From NCBI RefSeq assembly GCF_900168265.1, contig NZ_FVZF01000017.1, positions 1 to 64,000 on the forward strand: a stretch of 64,000 nucleotides of DNA, given 5' to 3'. Of this stretch, positions 37,791 to 48,053 are shown one piece after another; the stretch's first letter is position 1, and the number at the start of each line of letters is the position of its first letter. The notes beneath the pieces are model-generated. The model was not told where the DNA came from. It ran no database searches and worked only from the letters and a program-made list of their open reading frames with translations. The position numbers and the translations under genes were made by a program. The stretch is from Salegentibacter salarius. GTDB lineage: Bacteria; Bacteroidota; Bacteroidia; Flavobacteriales; Flavobacteriaceae.

Positions 37791-38993
37791 ATGAAAATTC
37801 AATATTTCTTTCTTATTTGTTTATTGCTAGTTGCTGGATTCCAGGGGAGTGCCCAGGATGTCACAGAGAATACTTTTGGGAATGGGATAATCAATACGGT
37901 AGCGAAAGATAGTTCCTTCAGCGTCAAGTTTGGAGCTAGGTTTCAATCCTTATATGTAACCGATTGGAGAGATTCTGAATTTGAAGGTTTTGAATCTGAA
38001 AGTTCAAATTTTTTAATTCGCCGTGCCAGGTTAAAATTTGATGGTTTTGCGTATTCTCCAAAATTAGAATATAAGATAGAGTTAGGATTGTCCAACCGGG
38101 ATATTTCCGGCGCATCAGAATTTACCGAAGGCGCCCCTATGTATATATTTGATGCCGTTTTAAAATGGAATTTTTATGAAAATTTTATTTTATGGGCAGG
38201 GCAGGCAAAATTACCGGGAAACCGTGAGCGGGTGGTTTCTTCAGGTAATCTTCAATTCGTAGACAGATCCCTATTAAATAGTCGGTTTAATATAGACCGG
38301 GATCTTGGACTACAATTACATCATAAAATTAATCTTGGAAGAAATGTAGTAGTAAAAGAAATTTTTGCGCTCTCCCAGGGAGAAGGAAGAAACGTGGATA
38401 CAGGAAATTTGGGAGGACACCAGTACACAGGGCGTTTAGAAGTTTTACCATTTGGAGAATTCAAAGACTACCGGGAAGCTGCATTAGAAAGGTATCAGAC
38501 TCCTAAATTAGCTTTGGGGATTACCTATGATTTTAATGATGATGCAGTAAAGACACGTTCCAATATGGGGCAATATATGTTTACCGAAAATGGTTTTCAT
38601 CAAACCGATATCTCAACTTTCTTCGCCGATTTTATGTTTAAGTATAAAGCTTTATCAATACTTGGAGAGTTTGCCCATAGAGATGCAGAAAACCCTATTG
38701 CAAGAGAAGAAGATGGAATGCCTACCGGGGCAATTGTAAATACTGGGAATTCTATTAACCTCCAGGGCGGTTATTTACTAGATAACAATATTGAATTTGT
38801 TGGGAGATTTACCAATGTACAGGAAGATCTCCTGGATTCGCGTTTTGCAAATCAAAATCAATATACCTTCGGAATTTCTAAATATATATCAAATCACAAG
38901 CTAAAAGTGCAAACAGATATCAGTTTTAACGATAATCCGGAACCCGAAATGAACCATATTATGTACAGGCTGCAAATAGATTTCCATCTATAG
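37791..38993 (+). CDS. Phosphate-selective porin O/P-type outer-membrane protein
   Basis: A 400-residue beta-barrel porin of the OprP/OprO family. The ATG at 37791 gives a proper signal peptide (MKIQYFFLICLLLVAG, cleavage after GSAQ); an upstream ATG at 37758 adds 11 residues and is less likely. The strand near FLIRRARLKFDGFAYSPKLEYKIELGLSNRD is the usual first part of these porins, FILWAGQAKLPGNRERVVSSGNLQFVDRSLLN follows, and the C-terminus ends in MYRLQIDFHL, with the aromatic pattern of outer-membrane barrels. It may take up phosphate or other anions. No regulator or pho gene is near. Confidence 0.88.
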   Translation: MKIQYFFLICLLLVAGFQGSAQDVTENTFGNGIINTVAKDSSFSVKFGARFQSLYVTDWRDSEFEGFESESSNFLIRRARLKFDGFAYSPKLEYKIELGLSNRDISGASEFTEGAPMYIFDAVLKWNFYENFILWAGQAKLPGNRERVVSSGNLQFVDRSLLNSRFNIDRDLGLQLHHKINLGRNVVVKEIFALSQGEGRNVDTGNLGGHQYTGRLEVLPFGEFKDYREAALERYQTPKLALGITYDFNDDAVKTRSNMGQYMFTENGFHQTDISTFFADFMFKYKALSILGEFAHRDAENPIAREEDGMPTGAIVNTGNSINLQGGYLLDNNIEFVGRFTNVQEDLLDSRFANQNQYTFGISKYISNHKLKVQTDISFNDNPEPEMNHIMYRLQIDFHL

Positions 38994-39246
38994 GATTCAT
39001 CTTTTTAGATCTTTTGGTATTAAATATTCCGGCTTAGAAGAGGTTGTAAAAGCAGTTTGAAAATATTCTTTATGTTGAATCAACATTGCAGAATCTGGCG
39101 CTTTTTATTTTATACGTTTATTGGGATAAACGGAAACGGAAAACGGCCAAAAATTGATGAAAATAGAGAATATTGAGGGCGAGAACCAGCTAAATATTTA
39201 AAATAAATTCAATTTATAAAGTCCATTTTTCTTTTCTTAAAATCCA

Positions 39247-39254
39247 TACTTTTG
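39247..39254 (+). promoter_or_regulatory. Possible -7 promoter element (TAnnTTTG)
   Basis: TACTTTTG five bases before the ATG at 39259 fits the Bacteroidota sigma-ABfr consensus TAnnTTTG. If used, the transcript would be nearly leaderless. No good -33 TTTG is visible. Confidence 0.3.
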
Positions 39255-39258
39255 CAAT

Positions 39259-39585
39259 ATGAAAGTCCTGGTGGTTATTTTAGGAATTTTTTGTTTGCTT
39301 ATTTCGTCATATCCTTGTTGTATAGATGATGATTGCGAGCCTAATTCCGTAGAAAAAATAGCGGAACATGAAAATGGCCAGGAGAACGAGGAATGTGGCT
39401 TATGCTCTCCTTTTATTAACTGCGGTACTTGTACCGGGTTTATTCCCGGCGGGGAGGAGACAGTAACAGTCTCAGCGCCTCAGCCAATAGCATTTTCAAA
39501 TTTATTCGGACTTTCATTTAAAAGTGTAGAAGCAGAATACGCCGAAAGGATTTGGCAACCGCCAAAACGGGTTATTATTTCTTAA
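39259..39585 (+). CDS. Small Cys-rich exported protein (DUF6660-like)
   Basis: A 108-residue protein of the sort often encoded just before TonB receptors and RND exporters in Bacteroidota. The N-terminus is hydrophobic (KVLVVILGIFCLLISS), then PCCIDDDCE, and after a charged linker CGLCSPFINCGTCTGF, giving seven or eight cysteines likely to bind metal or form disulfides. The end (PQPIAFSNLFGLSFKSVEAEYAERIWQPPK) is conserved in this type. TACTTTTG at 39247-39254 matches the Bacteroidota -7 promoter element, so the message would be leaderless. It probably belongs to heavy-metal handling. Confidence 0.72.
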   Translation: MKVLVVILGIFCLLISSYPCCIDDDCEPNSVEKIAEHENGQENEECGLCSPFINCGTCTGFIPGGEETVTVSAPQPIAFSNLFGLSFKSVEAEYAERIWQPPKRVIIS

Positions 39586-39619
39586 GAACAGAAATTCTAT
39601 AATAACCTAAATTTTTAAA

Positions 39620-41788
39620 ATGATTAAAATCTTATTTAAACTTGCGATCTTCCTGGTCGCATTTAATGCTGTGGCTCAAAATACCCTGGACGCGGTAATT
39701 AAAAATGCTGAAGATAACATGCCTTTACTTGGTGCAAATGCCATTGTGGAAGGCACCAATATTGGGGCTACAGCAAATATAGACGGAGAAGTGACTTTAA
39801 GCGGAATCCCAGACGGAACGCAAAAGATAGTTTTCAGTTTTGTAGGCTTTTCTCCCGAAGAAGTCACGCTAAATTTCCCCAGAACAACTAAAGATACTCT
39901 TGAAATTTTCCTTCAACCCGGCGGGGAAGAGATGGATGAAGTGATTATTCAATCTACCCGATCCAGGCGCAGCATTGCCGATTTACCAACTCGTGTAGAA
40001 GTGATTTCGGGTGAAGAACTTACCGAAAAGGGGAATATGAAACCAGGCGACATAAGGATGTTACTCAATGAGACTACCGGAATTCAAACACAACAAACTT
40101 CTGCGATTTCGGGTAATTCAAGTATCAGAATTCAAGGTTTAGACGGGAAATATACCCAGTTGCTAAAGGACGGTTATCCATTATACTCCGGGTTTTCAGG
40201 CGGCCTTAGTTTGCTGCAAATTGTTCCGCTAGACTTACAGCAAGTTGAGGTGATTAAAGGATCGTCTTCCACGCTTTATGGTGGAGGAGCCATAGCCGGG
40301 CTGGTGAATCTTATTTCTAAAACCCCGGGAGAAGAAAGAGAACTCAATTTTATGCTGAATGCGACTTCTGCTTTAGGATTGGACGTGAGCGGATTTTATT
40401 CTGATACCTACGGAAAACTGGGTACAACCGTCTTTGCGTCCTATAATATTGGCTCACCATACGATCCGGCAGATATTGGTTTGACAGCAATTCCTGAATA
40501 CAATCGTTATACTATAAATCCAAGGGTTTTTTATGAATTTACAGAAGATACTAAGCTAGATATTGGGGTAAACACCACTGTTGAAGAACGCACCGGTGGA
40601 AATATAGATTACCTGGAAGGAGAAGAAGTTGAAGATCCCTTTTTTGAAAGAAATAATACCGCGAGAACTACATTGCAATCGGGTTTTGAACATTCCTGGA
40701 ATGAAAATAACCGTTTCAATCTAAAAAATAGTTTCAGCTTTTTTGATCGGGAAATAGAAACCGGAGATTACATTTTTGCCGGAAACCAATTTGCTTCCTA
40801 TAATGAGGCTTCCGTAGTCTTGGGAACCGATGCAATGGAATGGGTTGGAGGTCTAAATTTATGGGTAGATCGCTTTGAACAAGATGTGCTTACCGATGCG
40901 CCCGTTGTAGATTACGAGCATCTTACTTATGGAGCTTTTATACAGAACAATTGGACAGCTACCGATTGGTTTCAGTTGGAAACAGGCCTTAGAACCGATT
41001 ATCAAAATGAATATGGATGGTTTGTACTACCCAGAATTTCAGCCATGTTCACCATTAGTGATGCCCTAACTACCAGGATTGGAGGAGGAATGGGCTATAA
41101 AACTCCTTCTGTATTTACTGAAGATGCCGAGCGACTTCAATTTAGGAATGTAATGCCTATTGATGTGAGCTCTACCGATGCTGAAAATTCTATTGGCGTA
41201 AATTTTGATATTAATTACCGTACAGAGCTTTTTGAAACCATAGAATTTACAAGCAATACACTTTTTTTCTATACAAAAATTGATAAGCCTATTATTCTCA
41301 AAAATACTGCTGAAGGAATTTTTGAATACCTACAACCCGATGGATTTATTGAAAGTAGGGGAATAGAAGCGAATTTGAAATTTGGATATAAAGATTTTAA
41401 ATTATTCACTGGCTATACTTTTGCCGATGTAAATCGTACAGAGAACGGAAGTACTTTTGAAATGCCTTTAGTTTCCAAACATCGTTTAAATAACGTGTTA
41501 ATGTACGAACTGCACGAAAAGTTGAAAATTGGTCTGGAAGGTTATTATTTTAGTCCGCAGCAGTTAAGCAGTGGTGCTATAGGTCAGGACTATTGGATTT
41601 TTGGTTTGATGATGGAAAAATTATGGGAAGATTTTTCAATTTTCCTGAATTTTGAAAACTTTACCGATACCCGTCAAACTCGTTTTGATTCTATTTATAC
41701 AGGTTCTATTTCCAATCCACAATTCAGGGATATTTATGCTCCTGTAGATGGTTTTGTGGTAAACGGAGGAATAAAATTGTTTTTCTAA
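39620..41788 (+). CDS. TonB-dependent receptor with carboxypeptidase-like N-terminal domain
   Basis: A 722-residue outer-membrane receptor. Residues 1-19 are a signal peptide (ending AVAQ). A CarboxypepD_reg-like domain covers about 22-110 (DAVIKNAEDNMPLLGANAIVEGTNIG). The plug domain follows (SRSRRSIADLPTRVEVISGEELTEKGNMKPGDIRML, RIQGLDGKYTQLLKDGYPLYSG, VEVIKGSSSTLYGGGAIAGLVNLISK), then a barrel to the C-terminal aromatic FVVNGGIKLFF. The plug resembles siderophore, cobalamin or copper receptors, not SusC. Together with the preceding Cys-rich protein it may import a metal complex. It has a terminator at 41812-41841 and is separated from the RND operon. Confidence 0.92.
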   Translation: MIKILFKLAIFLVAFNAVAQNTLDAVIKNAEDNMPLLGANAIVEGTNIGATANIDGEVTLSGIPDGTQKIVFSFVGFSPEEVTLNFPRTTKDTLEIFLQPGGEEMDEVIIQSTRSRRSIADLPTRVEVISGEELTEKGNMKPGDIRMLLNETTGIQTQQTSAISGNSSIRIQGLDGKYTQLLKDGYPLYSGFSGGLSLLQIVPLDLQQVEVIKGSSSTLYGGGAIAGLVNLISKTPGEERELNFMLNATSALGLDVSGFYSDTYGKLGTTVFASYNIGSPYDPADIGLTAIPEYNRYTINPRVFYEFTEDTKLDIGVNTTVEERTGGNIDYLEGEEVEDPFFERNNTARTTLQSGFEHSWNENNRFNLKNSFSFFDREIETGDYIFAGNQFASYNEASVVLGTDAMEWVGGLNLWVDRFEQDVLTDAPVVDYEHLTYGAFIQNNWTATDWFQLETGLRTDYQNEYGWFVLPRISAMFTISDALTTRIGGGMGYKTPSVFTEDAERLQFRNVMPIDVSSTDAENSIGVNFDINYRTELFETIEFTSNTLFFYTKIDKPIILKNTAEGIFEYLQPDGFIESRGIEANLKFGYKDFKLFTGYTFADVNRTENGSTFEMPLVSKHRLNNVLMYELHEKLKIGLEGYYFSPQQLSSGAIGQDYWIFGLMMEKLWEDFSIFLNFENFTDTRQTRFDSIYTGSISNPQFRDIYAPVDGFVVNGGIKLFF

Positions 41789-42149
41789 ATTTTTAATTGA
41801 TTTAATAATGAGAACGGAGCTTTTACAGGCTCCGTTTTTGTTTTATACCATATAGCAACCTATCTCATTACTTTTAAAAATTCTTTATAAAATAGTGCTA
41901 AAGCCTTGGTTATTAGGTTTCGGATAATGAGTTGTTTTTTGATATTTACAAAGCATAATTTTTCTTTGAAATAAAGCCCTGGTTGCTAACTTCCAAAAAA
42001 ATAGTAACTTAGAAGAAGCTGTGTTTAAAGAATTACGAACCTGGAGCAGAAGAAACTAAAGCGACAGCCTATCTGTCACCATAGCAAATGCTTCTATTGA
42101 AGTAGGTATTATTTTAACTCAATTATTAATTAAAGCTAAAGCCGGTTTA
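41789..42149. other. 361-base gap before the RND efflux operon
   Basis: After the terminator no complete gene is seen. A short plus-strand frame (about 41965-42059) ends NLEEAVFKELRTWSRRN and looks like the end of a protein, and the frame of the next gene is open from about 42060 without an ATG. These may be remnants of a lost gene, perhaps a regulator. No -7 promoter element is obvious. Confidence 0.35.
41812..41841 (+). terminator. Terminator after the TonB receptor
   Basis: AACGGAGC, eight-base loop, GCTCCGTT and five further T residues lie 24 bases after the receptor stop. Confidence 0.9.
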
Positions 42150-43535
42150 TTGGCTGTTCGGTCACCATTACTAATATGGCTGTCCGTGGTAGGCTTGTGT
42201 GTATTTAGCTGCGCTCCAAAACTCCAAAATGTAGAAGCACCTATTGAGCAAGTTGAAGATTTTTCCTTTACCGGGACTGAAGCCATCCCCGAAAAATGGT
42301 GGACTTCATTTAACGATCCTGAACTAAATATTTTAATTGATAGTGCTCTTACAGAAAATCTTAACCTTGCCGCCACCTGGGAACAGTTTATGGCAGCCCA
42401 AGCCATTTTGAGGCGGGAGAAATCTTCTTTGTGGCCAGATATTGAACTGGTCGCCAGAAGTGCCGTAAGCCGTCCGGAACCTGATTTTGCGGGTGGAGAA
42501 AACTTTCAGGCAGGGCTTGCTGCCGGTTATGAGGTAGATTTATGGGGAAGAATACGTGCCGGCATAGAGGCTGAAGAATTTAGAGCAGAAGCCTCTTTTT
42601 ATGACTACCAGGCTGCAGCTATGACTCTTTCAGCTGAAATAAGTGCCACCTGGTTTCAATTATTAACCTTTAGGAAGCAACTGGATCTAACTAACCGGCA
42701 AATTGAAACCAACGAAGAGATTATAAGACTTATTCGCGCAAGATTTACAAGCGGACAAATTCGGGCAGTAGACATTCTGCGACAGCAGCAGTTACTTGAG
42801 AGTACACGAGATCAAAAGATTTTTTTTGAAACACAATTGAGGCTTCTCCAAAACCAATTGGCGGTGCTCCTGGGGCGTCCTCCTCAAAATTTATCCATTA
42901 CCCCGGAAAGTAACCTGCCGGATTTACCTCTTCTTCCCGAAACCGGACTTCCACTGGAGCTAATTAGGCGGCGTCCAGATGTTAAGCAGGCGTACAACCA
43001 GGTTCTGGCTGCAGACCGGGAAATGGCGGTGGCAATAAGAAATAAATATCCTCGCATCTCATTTGATCTAAGCGCCCAATCCAGATCTAATAATTATGGC
43101 AATCTCTTCCAGGACTGGGCATACACCCTGGCCGGAAATCTTGTAGCTCCTTTATTATACGGTGGCCGCAATAGGGCAGAAGTTGACCGTACCGAAGCTT
43201 TAAAAAATCAACAACTTTTCTTATACGGGCAAACGGTGCTGAATTCATTTAGAGAAGTAGAAGATGCCCTTATCCAGGAACAAAAACAAAAAGAAAGAAT
43301 TGAGGTCCTGGAACGCAGGCTGAATTTGGCCCAAAAAACAAATAAACAATTAAGGATAGAATTTCTAAACGGCCTTAGTGAATATCTTGACGTACTCCTT
43401 TCGCTAGACCAGGAACAGCAGCTACAAAGAGATATCCTGGAAGCCCGGCAAACACTCCTGGAGCATAGGATCACTTTATACCGCACCCTTGCCGGTGGAT
43501 TTGAAACAGAACGAACAGATTCCGAAGAATTTTAA
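42150..43535 (+). CDS. RND efflux outer-membrane lipoprotein (OEP/NodT family)
   Basis: A 461-residue TolC-like channel. The lipobox VFSC (Cys at about residue 21) shows it is acylated. KWWTSFNDPELNILIDSALTENLNLAATWEQFMAAQA and the later ADREMAVAIRNKYPRISFDLSAQSRSN mark the two OEP repeats. The usual helical hairpins follow. There is no ATG in the frame before the lipobox; TTG at 42150 gives an acceptable N-terminus, and an upstream part to 42060 is open. It is first in an operon with the periplasmic adaptor (18 bases) and the RND pump. It exports small toxic molecules from the cell. Confidence 0.9.
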   Translation: MAVRSPLLIWLSVVGLCVFSCAPKLQNVEAPIEQVEDFSFTGTEAIPEKWWTSFNDPELNILIDSALTENLNLAATWEQFMAAQAILRREKSSLWPDIELVARSAVSRPEPDFAGGENFQAGLAAGYEVDLWGRIRAGIEAEEFRAEASFYDYQAAAMTLSAEISATWFQLLTFRKQLDLTNRQIETNEEIIRLIRARFTSGQIRAVDILRQQQLLESTRDQKIFFETQLRLLQNQLAVLLGRPPQNLSITPESNLPDLPLLPETGLPLELIRRRPDVKQAYNQVLAADREMAVAIRNKYPRISFDLSAQSRSNNYGNLFQDWAYTLAGNLVAPLLYGGRNRAEVDRTEALKNQQLFLYGQTVLNSFREVEDALIQEQKQKERIEVLERRLNLAQKTNKQLRIEFLNGLSEYLDVLLSLDQEQQLQRDILEARQTLLEHRITLYRTLAGGFETERTDSEEF

Positions 43536-43553
43536 ATAAAGAGAAAGGCAAAT

Positions 43554-44768
43554 ATGAGCACAAAAAAAATATTGATTATCTGTTTCGGTATCCTGCTTCT
43601 CGCAGTTATCGTTACTTATTTTATTTTTTCTACCGAACCCACTGCAAGTTCTGAAGGTGCTACTAAAGAAACAGCTATGCTAATAGATGTTGTAAAAGCT
43701 GAACAGGGCAATTTTAGGCCTGTTATTGAGGCTACCGGCACGGTTCAACCGGTTGAGGATGTGATGCTGAGTCCGCAAGTGAGTGGCCAGGTAATACGCA
43801 GGTCTCCGGAATTCATTCCGGGAGGTTTTGTTAGTAAGGGAGCTGTATTGCTGCAGATAGATCCTTCAGATTTTAGAAACACCCTGGAATTACGAAAAAG
43901 TGATCTTTTACAGGCTAAAACTGATCTTAACATGGAAATGGGACGACAGGAAGTGGCAGAACAGGATCTGGAATTAGCCGGTGTGGACTCTCTTTCTGCA
44001 AACCAACGTTCCCTGGTACTTCGGCAACCACAATTGGATGCCATTAAAGCGCAGGTAAAAGCTGCTGAAGCGGCAGTAGCACAAGCCGAACTGGAATTAT
44101 CACGAACCACAATAAGAGCACCTTTTGATGCCCATATTTTAAGTCAGAATGTGACCGTGGGATCACAAGTTACACCCGGCGACGAGCTGGGCCGGTTAGT
44201 GGGTAGCGAACAATATTGGGTTAACCTTACGGTTCCTGTAGATAAACTTCAATGGTTATCTTTTCCAAAGTCTGGTGATGAGAAAGGATCTACGGTACAG
44301 ATTAGAAATTCGGGTTGGCCAAAAGATATCTATCGAACAGGTTATCTGGATAAACAAGTAGGAGCATTAGATGACCAAACAAGACTTGCGCGTGTGCTTG
44401 TAAGAGTAAATGATCCGCTGGCGCGAGAAGATACTACCAATATTCAACGAGAACTTATCATAGGAGGTTTTGTTGAGGCAAAAGTACAGGCGCGGGAAAT
44501 CGAGAACGTGGTGCGGTTGAATCGTGATTACCTAAGAACTAATCAGACAGTTTGGGTAAACGAGGACGGGGAATTGTCTATTAGGGAAGTGGAGATTATT
44601 CTAACAGATGCTAAATACGCATACATTAGTAAGGGACTTGAACAGGGAGAAAATATAATTACTACCAATCTAAGTGTGGTTTCTGAAGGAGCTAAACTGA
44701 GAACAAAAGCACCAGAAACGTCTGCTGAAAACAATGATACCCAGCAACAAAATATAGACGAACAATAG
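43554..44768 (+). CDS. RND efflux periplasmic adaptor subunit (MFP)
   Basis: A 404-residue membrane-fusion protein with a single N-terminal membrane anchor (about 5-25, [20 protein letters not shown]). The lipoyl domain is at about 45-80 and 190-225 ([55 protein letters not shown]), separated by an alpha-helical hairpin (about 100-180). The beta-barrel and membrane-proximal domains lie from 230 to the end. It links the pump to the outer-membrane channel. The stop is two bases before the pump gene start. Confidence 0.93.
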   Translation: MSTKKILIICFGILLLAVIVTYFIFSTEPTASSEGATKETAMLIDVVKAEQGNFRPVIEATGTVQPVEDVMLSPQVSGQVIRRSPEFIPGGFVSKGAVLLQIDPSDFRNTLELRKSDLLQAKTDLNMEMGRQEVAEQDLELAGVDSLSANQRSLVLRQPQLDAIKAQVKAAEAAVAQAELELSRTTIRAPFDAHILSQNVTVGSQVTPGDELGRLVGSEQYWVNLTVPVDKLQWLSFPKSGDEKGSTVQIRNSGWPKDIYRTGYLDKQVGALDDQTRLARVLVRVNDPLAREDTTNIQRELIIGGFVEAKVQAREIENVVRLNRDYLRTNQTVWVNEDGELSIREVEIILTDAKYAYISKGLEQGENIITTNLSVVSEGAKLRTKAPETSAENNDTQQQNIDEQ

Positions 44769-44770
44769 CC

Positions 44771-47700
44771 ATGGAGAAGCCTGAGGATAAAAAAGTGCGG
44801 AAGGAAGGAGCTATCGCGTTTATGGCGAGAAATTCCATTGCTGCAAACCTGTTAATGATCATTTTAATAGGTGGCGGGATCTGGACCATGTTTAATATTC
44901 AGAAGGAAGTATTTCCGCAGTTTCAGCTGGATTATGTAGAAGTAAATGTGGTTTATCCGGGAGCTGCTCCTGCCGAAGTGGAACAGGGAATTTTACTTCC
45001 GGTAGAGGAAGCTATTCGTGGTATTCAGGGAATAAAAGAGATCACTTCTACCGCAAATGAAGGTTCAGGAAACATACTTATTGAATTGGTTGCCGGGACA
45101 GATAGGATGCAGGCTTTTCAGGATATAGACCAGGGAGTACGGCGTATCCAAACCTTCCCCGATGATATTGAGCGACCACAGGTAAACCTCCAGGCTCGCC
45201 AAAGAGATGTTATGGAAATAGCCATTTACGGCGAAAGCGATATTTGGACGTTGCGGATCTTAGCAGAAAGACTTCGGAATCGTCTACTCGGCGATCCGCA
45301 GATTACGCAGGTAGAGATAGGGAATGTACCAGATTATGTGACGCATATCGAGATTCCGCGACACAATCTTAGACAATATAATCTAACGCTGGGGCAGGTA
45401 GCCGATATTGTTGCCCAATCTAGTGAAGATGTGCCGGCGGGCGCGGTAGAAACGCATTCGGGCGAAATTTTACTTCGAATGAAGGAACGTAAACAATGGG
45501 CAAAAGAATTTGGAGATATTACTATTGTTTCCTCTCCTTCGGGCGCAAGAGTTAGCCTGCAGGACATAGCTACCATTACAGATGGTTTCGAAGAGACCGG
45601 GTTCCACGGGCAATTCAATCAAAGCCCTTCCGTAGATCTTAGTATTTACCGCATTGGGGATCAATCTCCACTGGATATTGAAGAAACTGTTCTTGAGATC
45701 ATGGAAGATTTTCAGCTACCTCCCGGAGTTCAATTCCGTATAGACAGTAATAGTGCTGAAGATTACCGTGAGAGGTTATCCCTGCTTACCGAAAACGGAA
45801 TTATGGCTATAGTGATCGTCCTGGTAATCCTTGCGTTGTTTCTTGAATACCGGCTGGCATTTTGGGTGATGATGGGAATGGCCATTTCCTTTATAGGCGG
45901 GATTATTTTTCTCCCGCTTTTCGGACTTAGTATTAATATGATCTCCATGTTCGGATTTCTGGTGGTTCTGGGTATTGTGGTAGATGATGCTATTGTGGTA
46001 GGAGAGAACATTCACGAATACCGGCAAAAAGGATTAAGTGCTATAGATGCGGCTATTGCAGGCACCAAAGATGTTTCCAAGCCGGTTATCTTTAGTATTC
46101 TTACCACCATTATCGCTTTTGTGCCTCTGCTTTTTATGCCTGGGGAAACAGGAAAATTTTGGTGGCCTCTACCGGCCGTGGTGATCGTTATTTTAGCTGT
46201 TTCACTTTTAGAAGCCCTATTTATCCTGCCCTCACACCTTGGTCATCTTAAGGAGAAAAAAACAAAGGGATGGACCGCCAGGCTGGAAAAATTACAGGAA
46301 TCTTTTGCTAAAGGTTATGAAAGGATTATCGATAAATATTACAGGCCCTTACTGGACCTTTGTCTCAAATATCGTTATATCACTTTAAGTGCGGCAGTAG
46401 CGCTCCTCTTAATAGTTGGTGGCTATGGTTATAGCGATCATATGGGAATGATCATGATGCCCGAGGTGGCAGCCGATGAGATTGAAGCCGGGGTAAGACT
46501 GCCAGTAAGCACCACTCCTGAACAAGCTGCCCGGGTAGCCGAAGAAATAACCGAATCTACGCGCAGGATGTTTGATGAACACAACCTGTATGAAGTAGCG
46601 GAAGGGGTAAAAACCAACGTACGTGGACAAAATTTTATTGACGTGGAAATAGTAATGCTTCCTCCCGATGAAAGAGATATGTCGGCACGGGAGCTTATAG
46701 CGTTGTGGCGCGATAATATTGGGGATATCGCAGGAGTAGACCAGATCACTTTTGAAGCTGAACGTGGTCCCGGAGGTTACCAACAAGATATAAGCGTAGA
46801 TCTTAGCCACGCAGACATTAATGTCTTGGAACAGGCAAGTAAGACTTTTCTCGAACAGATGGAAGCTTTTGAAAATACCCGTGATCTTAACGATAATTAT
46901 GATAAAGGAAAAGTACAGTACGATTTTAAACTTTTGCCAGAGGGAAGGAATCTTGGGTTAACGTCTAACGAAGTAGGCCGGCAGGTACGGGATGCCTTTT
47001 TTGGGGCACTTGCTATGCGGCAGCTTAGGAGTACTAACAAAATTGAAGTACGCGTAAAACTTCCGCTGGAAGAAAGACGCGATATTGATAACCTGGAAAG
47101 CTTTCTTGTTCGTACTCCTACCGGCGTAGAAGTTCCGCTGTTGGATGTGGTAGAAGTGGAGCAGCGGGAAGCATTTACCAGCATAAATAGGCGTGATGGC
47201 CGTAGGGTAGTAAATGTAGGAATGGACGTAGAACCATCTAATGCGGTGAGCCAGGTTTTAGCTTCCGTTCAGAATGAAGTTTTACCGCTGCTAAGGGCAG
47301 ATTATCCCGGGCTTACCTGGAGCTTTGAAGGAAGCCAGGCAGATATGCGCGAATCTACCAACTCTCTTTGGAGCGGTTTTTCTATGGCAATGTTGATTAT
47401 TTATGCACTTTTAGCTATTGCTTTTAGCAGTTATTCACAACCTATAATTGTGCTTTCTGCCATTCCGTTTGGGATTGTTGGAGCCGTAATAGGGCACATT
47501 CTATTAGGATATGATCTTTCGGTGGTTAGTTTAATGGGCGTTATAGCCCTTTCGGGAGTGGTGGTAAATGATTCTTTGATCATGATCGATTATGCTAATA
47601 AACAAAGGGAGACCTCATCTGTTTATGAAGCTATTCACGAAGCCGGATTAAGGCGTTTCCGGCCGATTATGCTTACTACACTAACCACATTTGGAGGTCT

Positions 47701-47899
47701 TACCCCAATTATCCTGGAAACTTCCAGCCAGGCAGAATACCTCATTCCTATGGCTATTTCATTAGGCTTTGGGATCGTTTTTGCGACCTCAATTATCCTT
47801 GTAATTGTGCCCTGTCTTTACCTTGTTTTAGAAGATGTTAGTCTACTTATTAAAGAGGGCCGGATCGTAAAACGAAAAGCAGAAGTAACGAAAGCATAG
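44771..47899 (+). CDS. RND multidrug/solute efflux pump (AcrB/HAE type)
   Basis: A 1042-residue inner-membrane pump with twelve helices and two large periplasmic loops. The N-terminus [20 protein letters not shown] and the proton-relay segment [17 protein letters not shown] (TM4 with two Asp) are conserved, and [20 protein letters not shown] is the matching TM10 segment with the Asn-Asp change usual in this group. The relay Asp residues fit drug or small-molecule HAE pumps, not CusA-type metal pumps (no Met clusters). With the two preceding genes it forms a full tripartite system. The substrate is unknown. Confidence 0.95.
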   Translation: MEKPEDKKVRKEGAIAFMARNSIAANLLMIILIGGGIWTMFNIQKEVFPQFQLDYVEVNVVYPGAAPAEVEQGILLPVEEAIRGIQGIKEITSTANEGSGNILIELVAGTDRMQAFQDIDQGVRRIQTFPDDIERPQVNLQARQRDVMEIAIYGESDIWTLRILAERLRNRLLGDPQITQVEIGNVPDYVTHIEIPRHNLRQYNLTLGQVADIVAQSSEDVPAGAVETHSGEILLRMKERKQWAKEFGDITIVSSPSGARVSLQDIATITDGFEETGFHGQFNQSPSVDLSIYRIGDQSPLDIEETVLEIMEDFQLPPGVQFRIDSNSAEDYRERLSLLTENGIMAIVIVLVILALFLEYRLAFWVMMGMAISFIGGIIFLPLFGLSINMISMFGFLVVLGIVVDDAIVVGENIHEYRQKGLSAIDAAIAGTKDVSKPVIFSILTTIIAFVPLLFMPGETGKFWWPLPAVVIVILAVSLLEALFILPSHLGHLKEKKTKGWTARLEKLQESFAKGYERIIDKYYRPLLDLCLKYRYITLSAAVALLLIVGGYGYSDHMGMIMMPEVAADEIEAGVRLPVSTTPEQAARVAEEITESTRRMFDEHNLYEVAEGVKTNVRGQNFIDVEIVMLPPDERDMSARELIALWRDNIGDIAGVDQITFEAERGPGGYQQDISVDLSHADINVLEQASKTFLEQMEAFENTRDLNDNYDKGKVQYDFKLLPEGRNLGLTSNEVGRQVRDAFFGALAMRQLRSTNKIEVRVKLPLEERRDIDNLESFLVRTPTGVEVPLLDVVEVEQREAFTSINRRDGRRVVNVGMDVEPSNAVSQVLASVQNEVLPLLRADYPGLTWSFEGSQADMRESTNSLWSGFSMAMLIIYALLAIAFSSYSQPIIVLSAIPFGIVGAVIGHILLGYDLSVVSLMGVIALSGVVVNDSLIMIDYANKQRETSSVYEAIHEAGLRRFRPIMLTTLTTFGGLTPIILETSSQAEYLIPMAISLGFGIVFATSIILVIVPCLYLVLEDVSLLIKEGRIVKRKAEVTKA

Positions 47900-48053
47900 A
47901 AATTTATAAAGTACTAATGCTTATAGATCTCTAGGGTGCAAATCATTAGTAACCGAATTAATTTCTCTTTTACCAATTCTGAATTTTTAAACATTTCCTT
48001 TTTGCCCAATATTTTTGAATGATATATAATAGAATTTGATGAGAAATATTTTT

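Noticed and set aside
39073-39180. A 35-codon frame before the Cys-rich protein gene
   Set aside because: It is short, basic and without recognisable similarity or start context.
44771-47899. The RND pump as a CusA-type copper or silver exporter
   Set aside because: The TM4 Asp-Asp relay and the lack of methionine clusters fit the HAE type, though the Cys-rich protein gene nearby first suggested metals.
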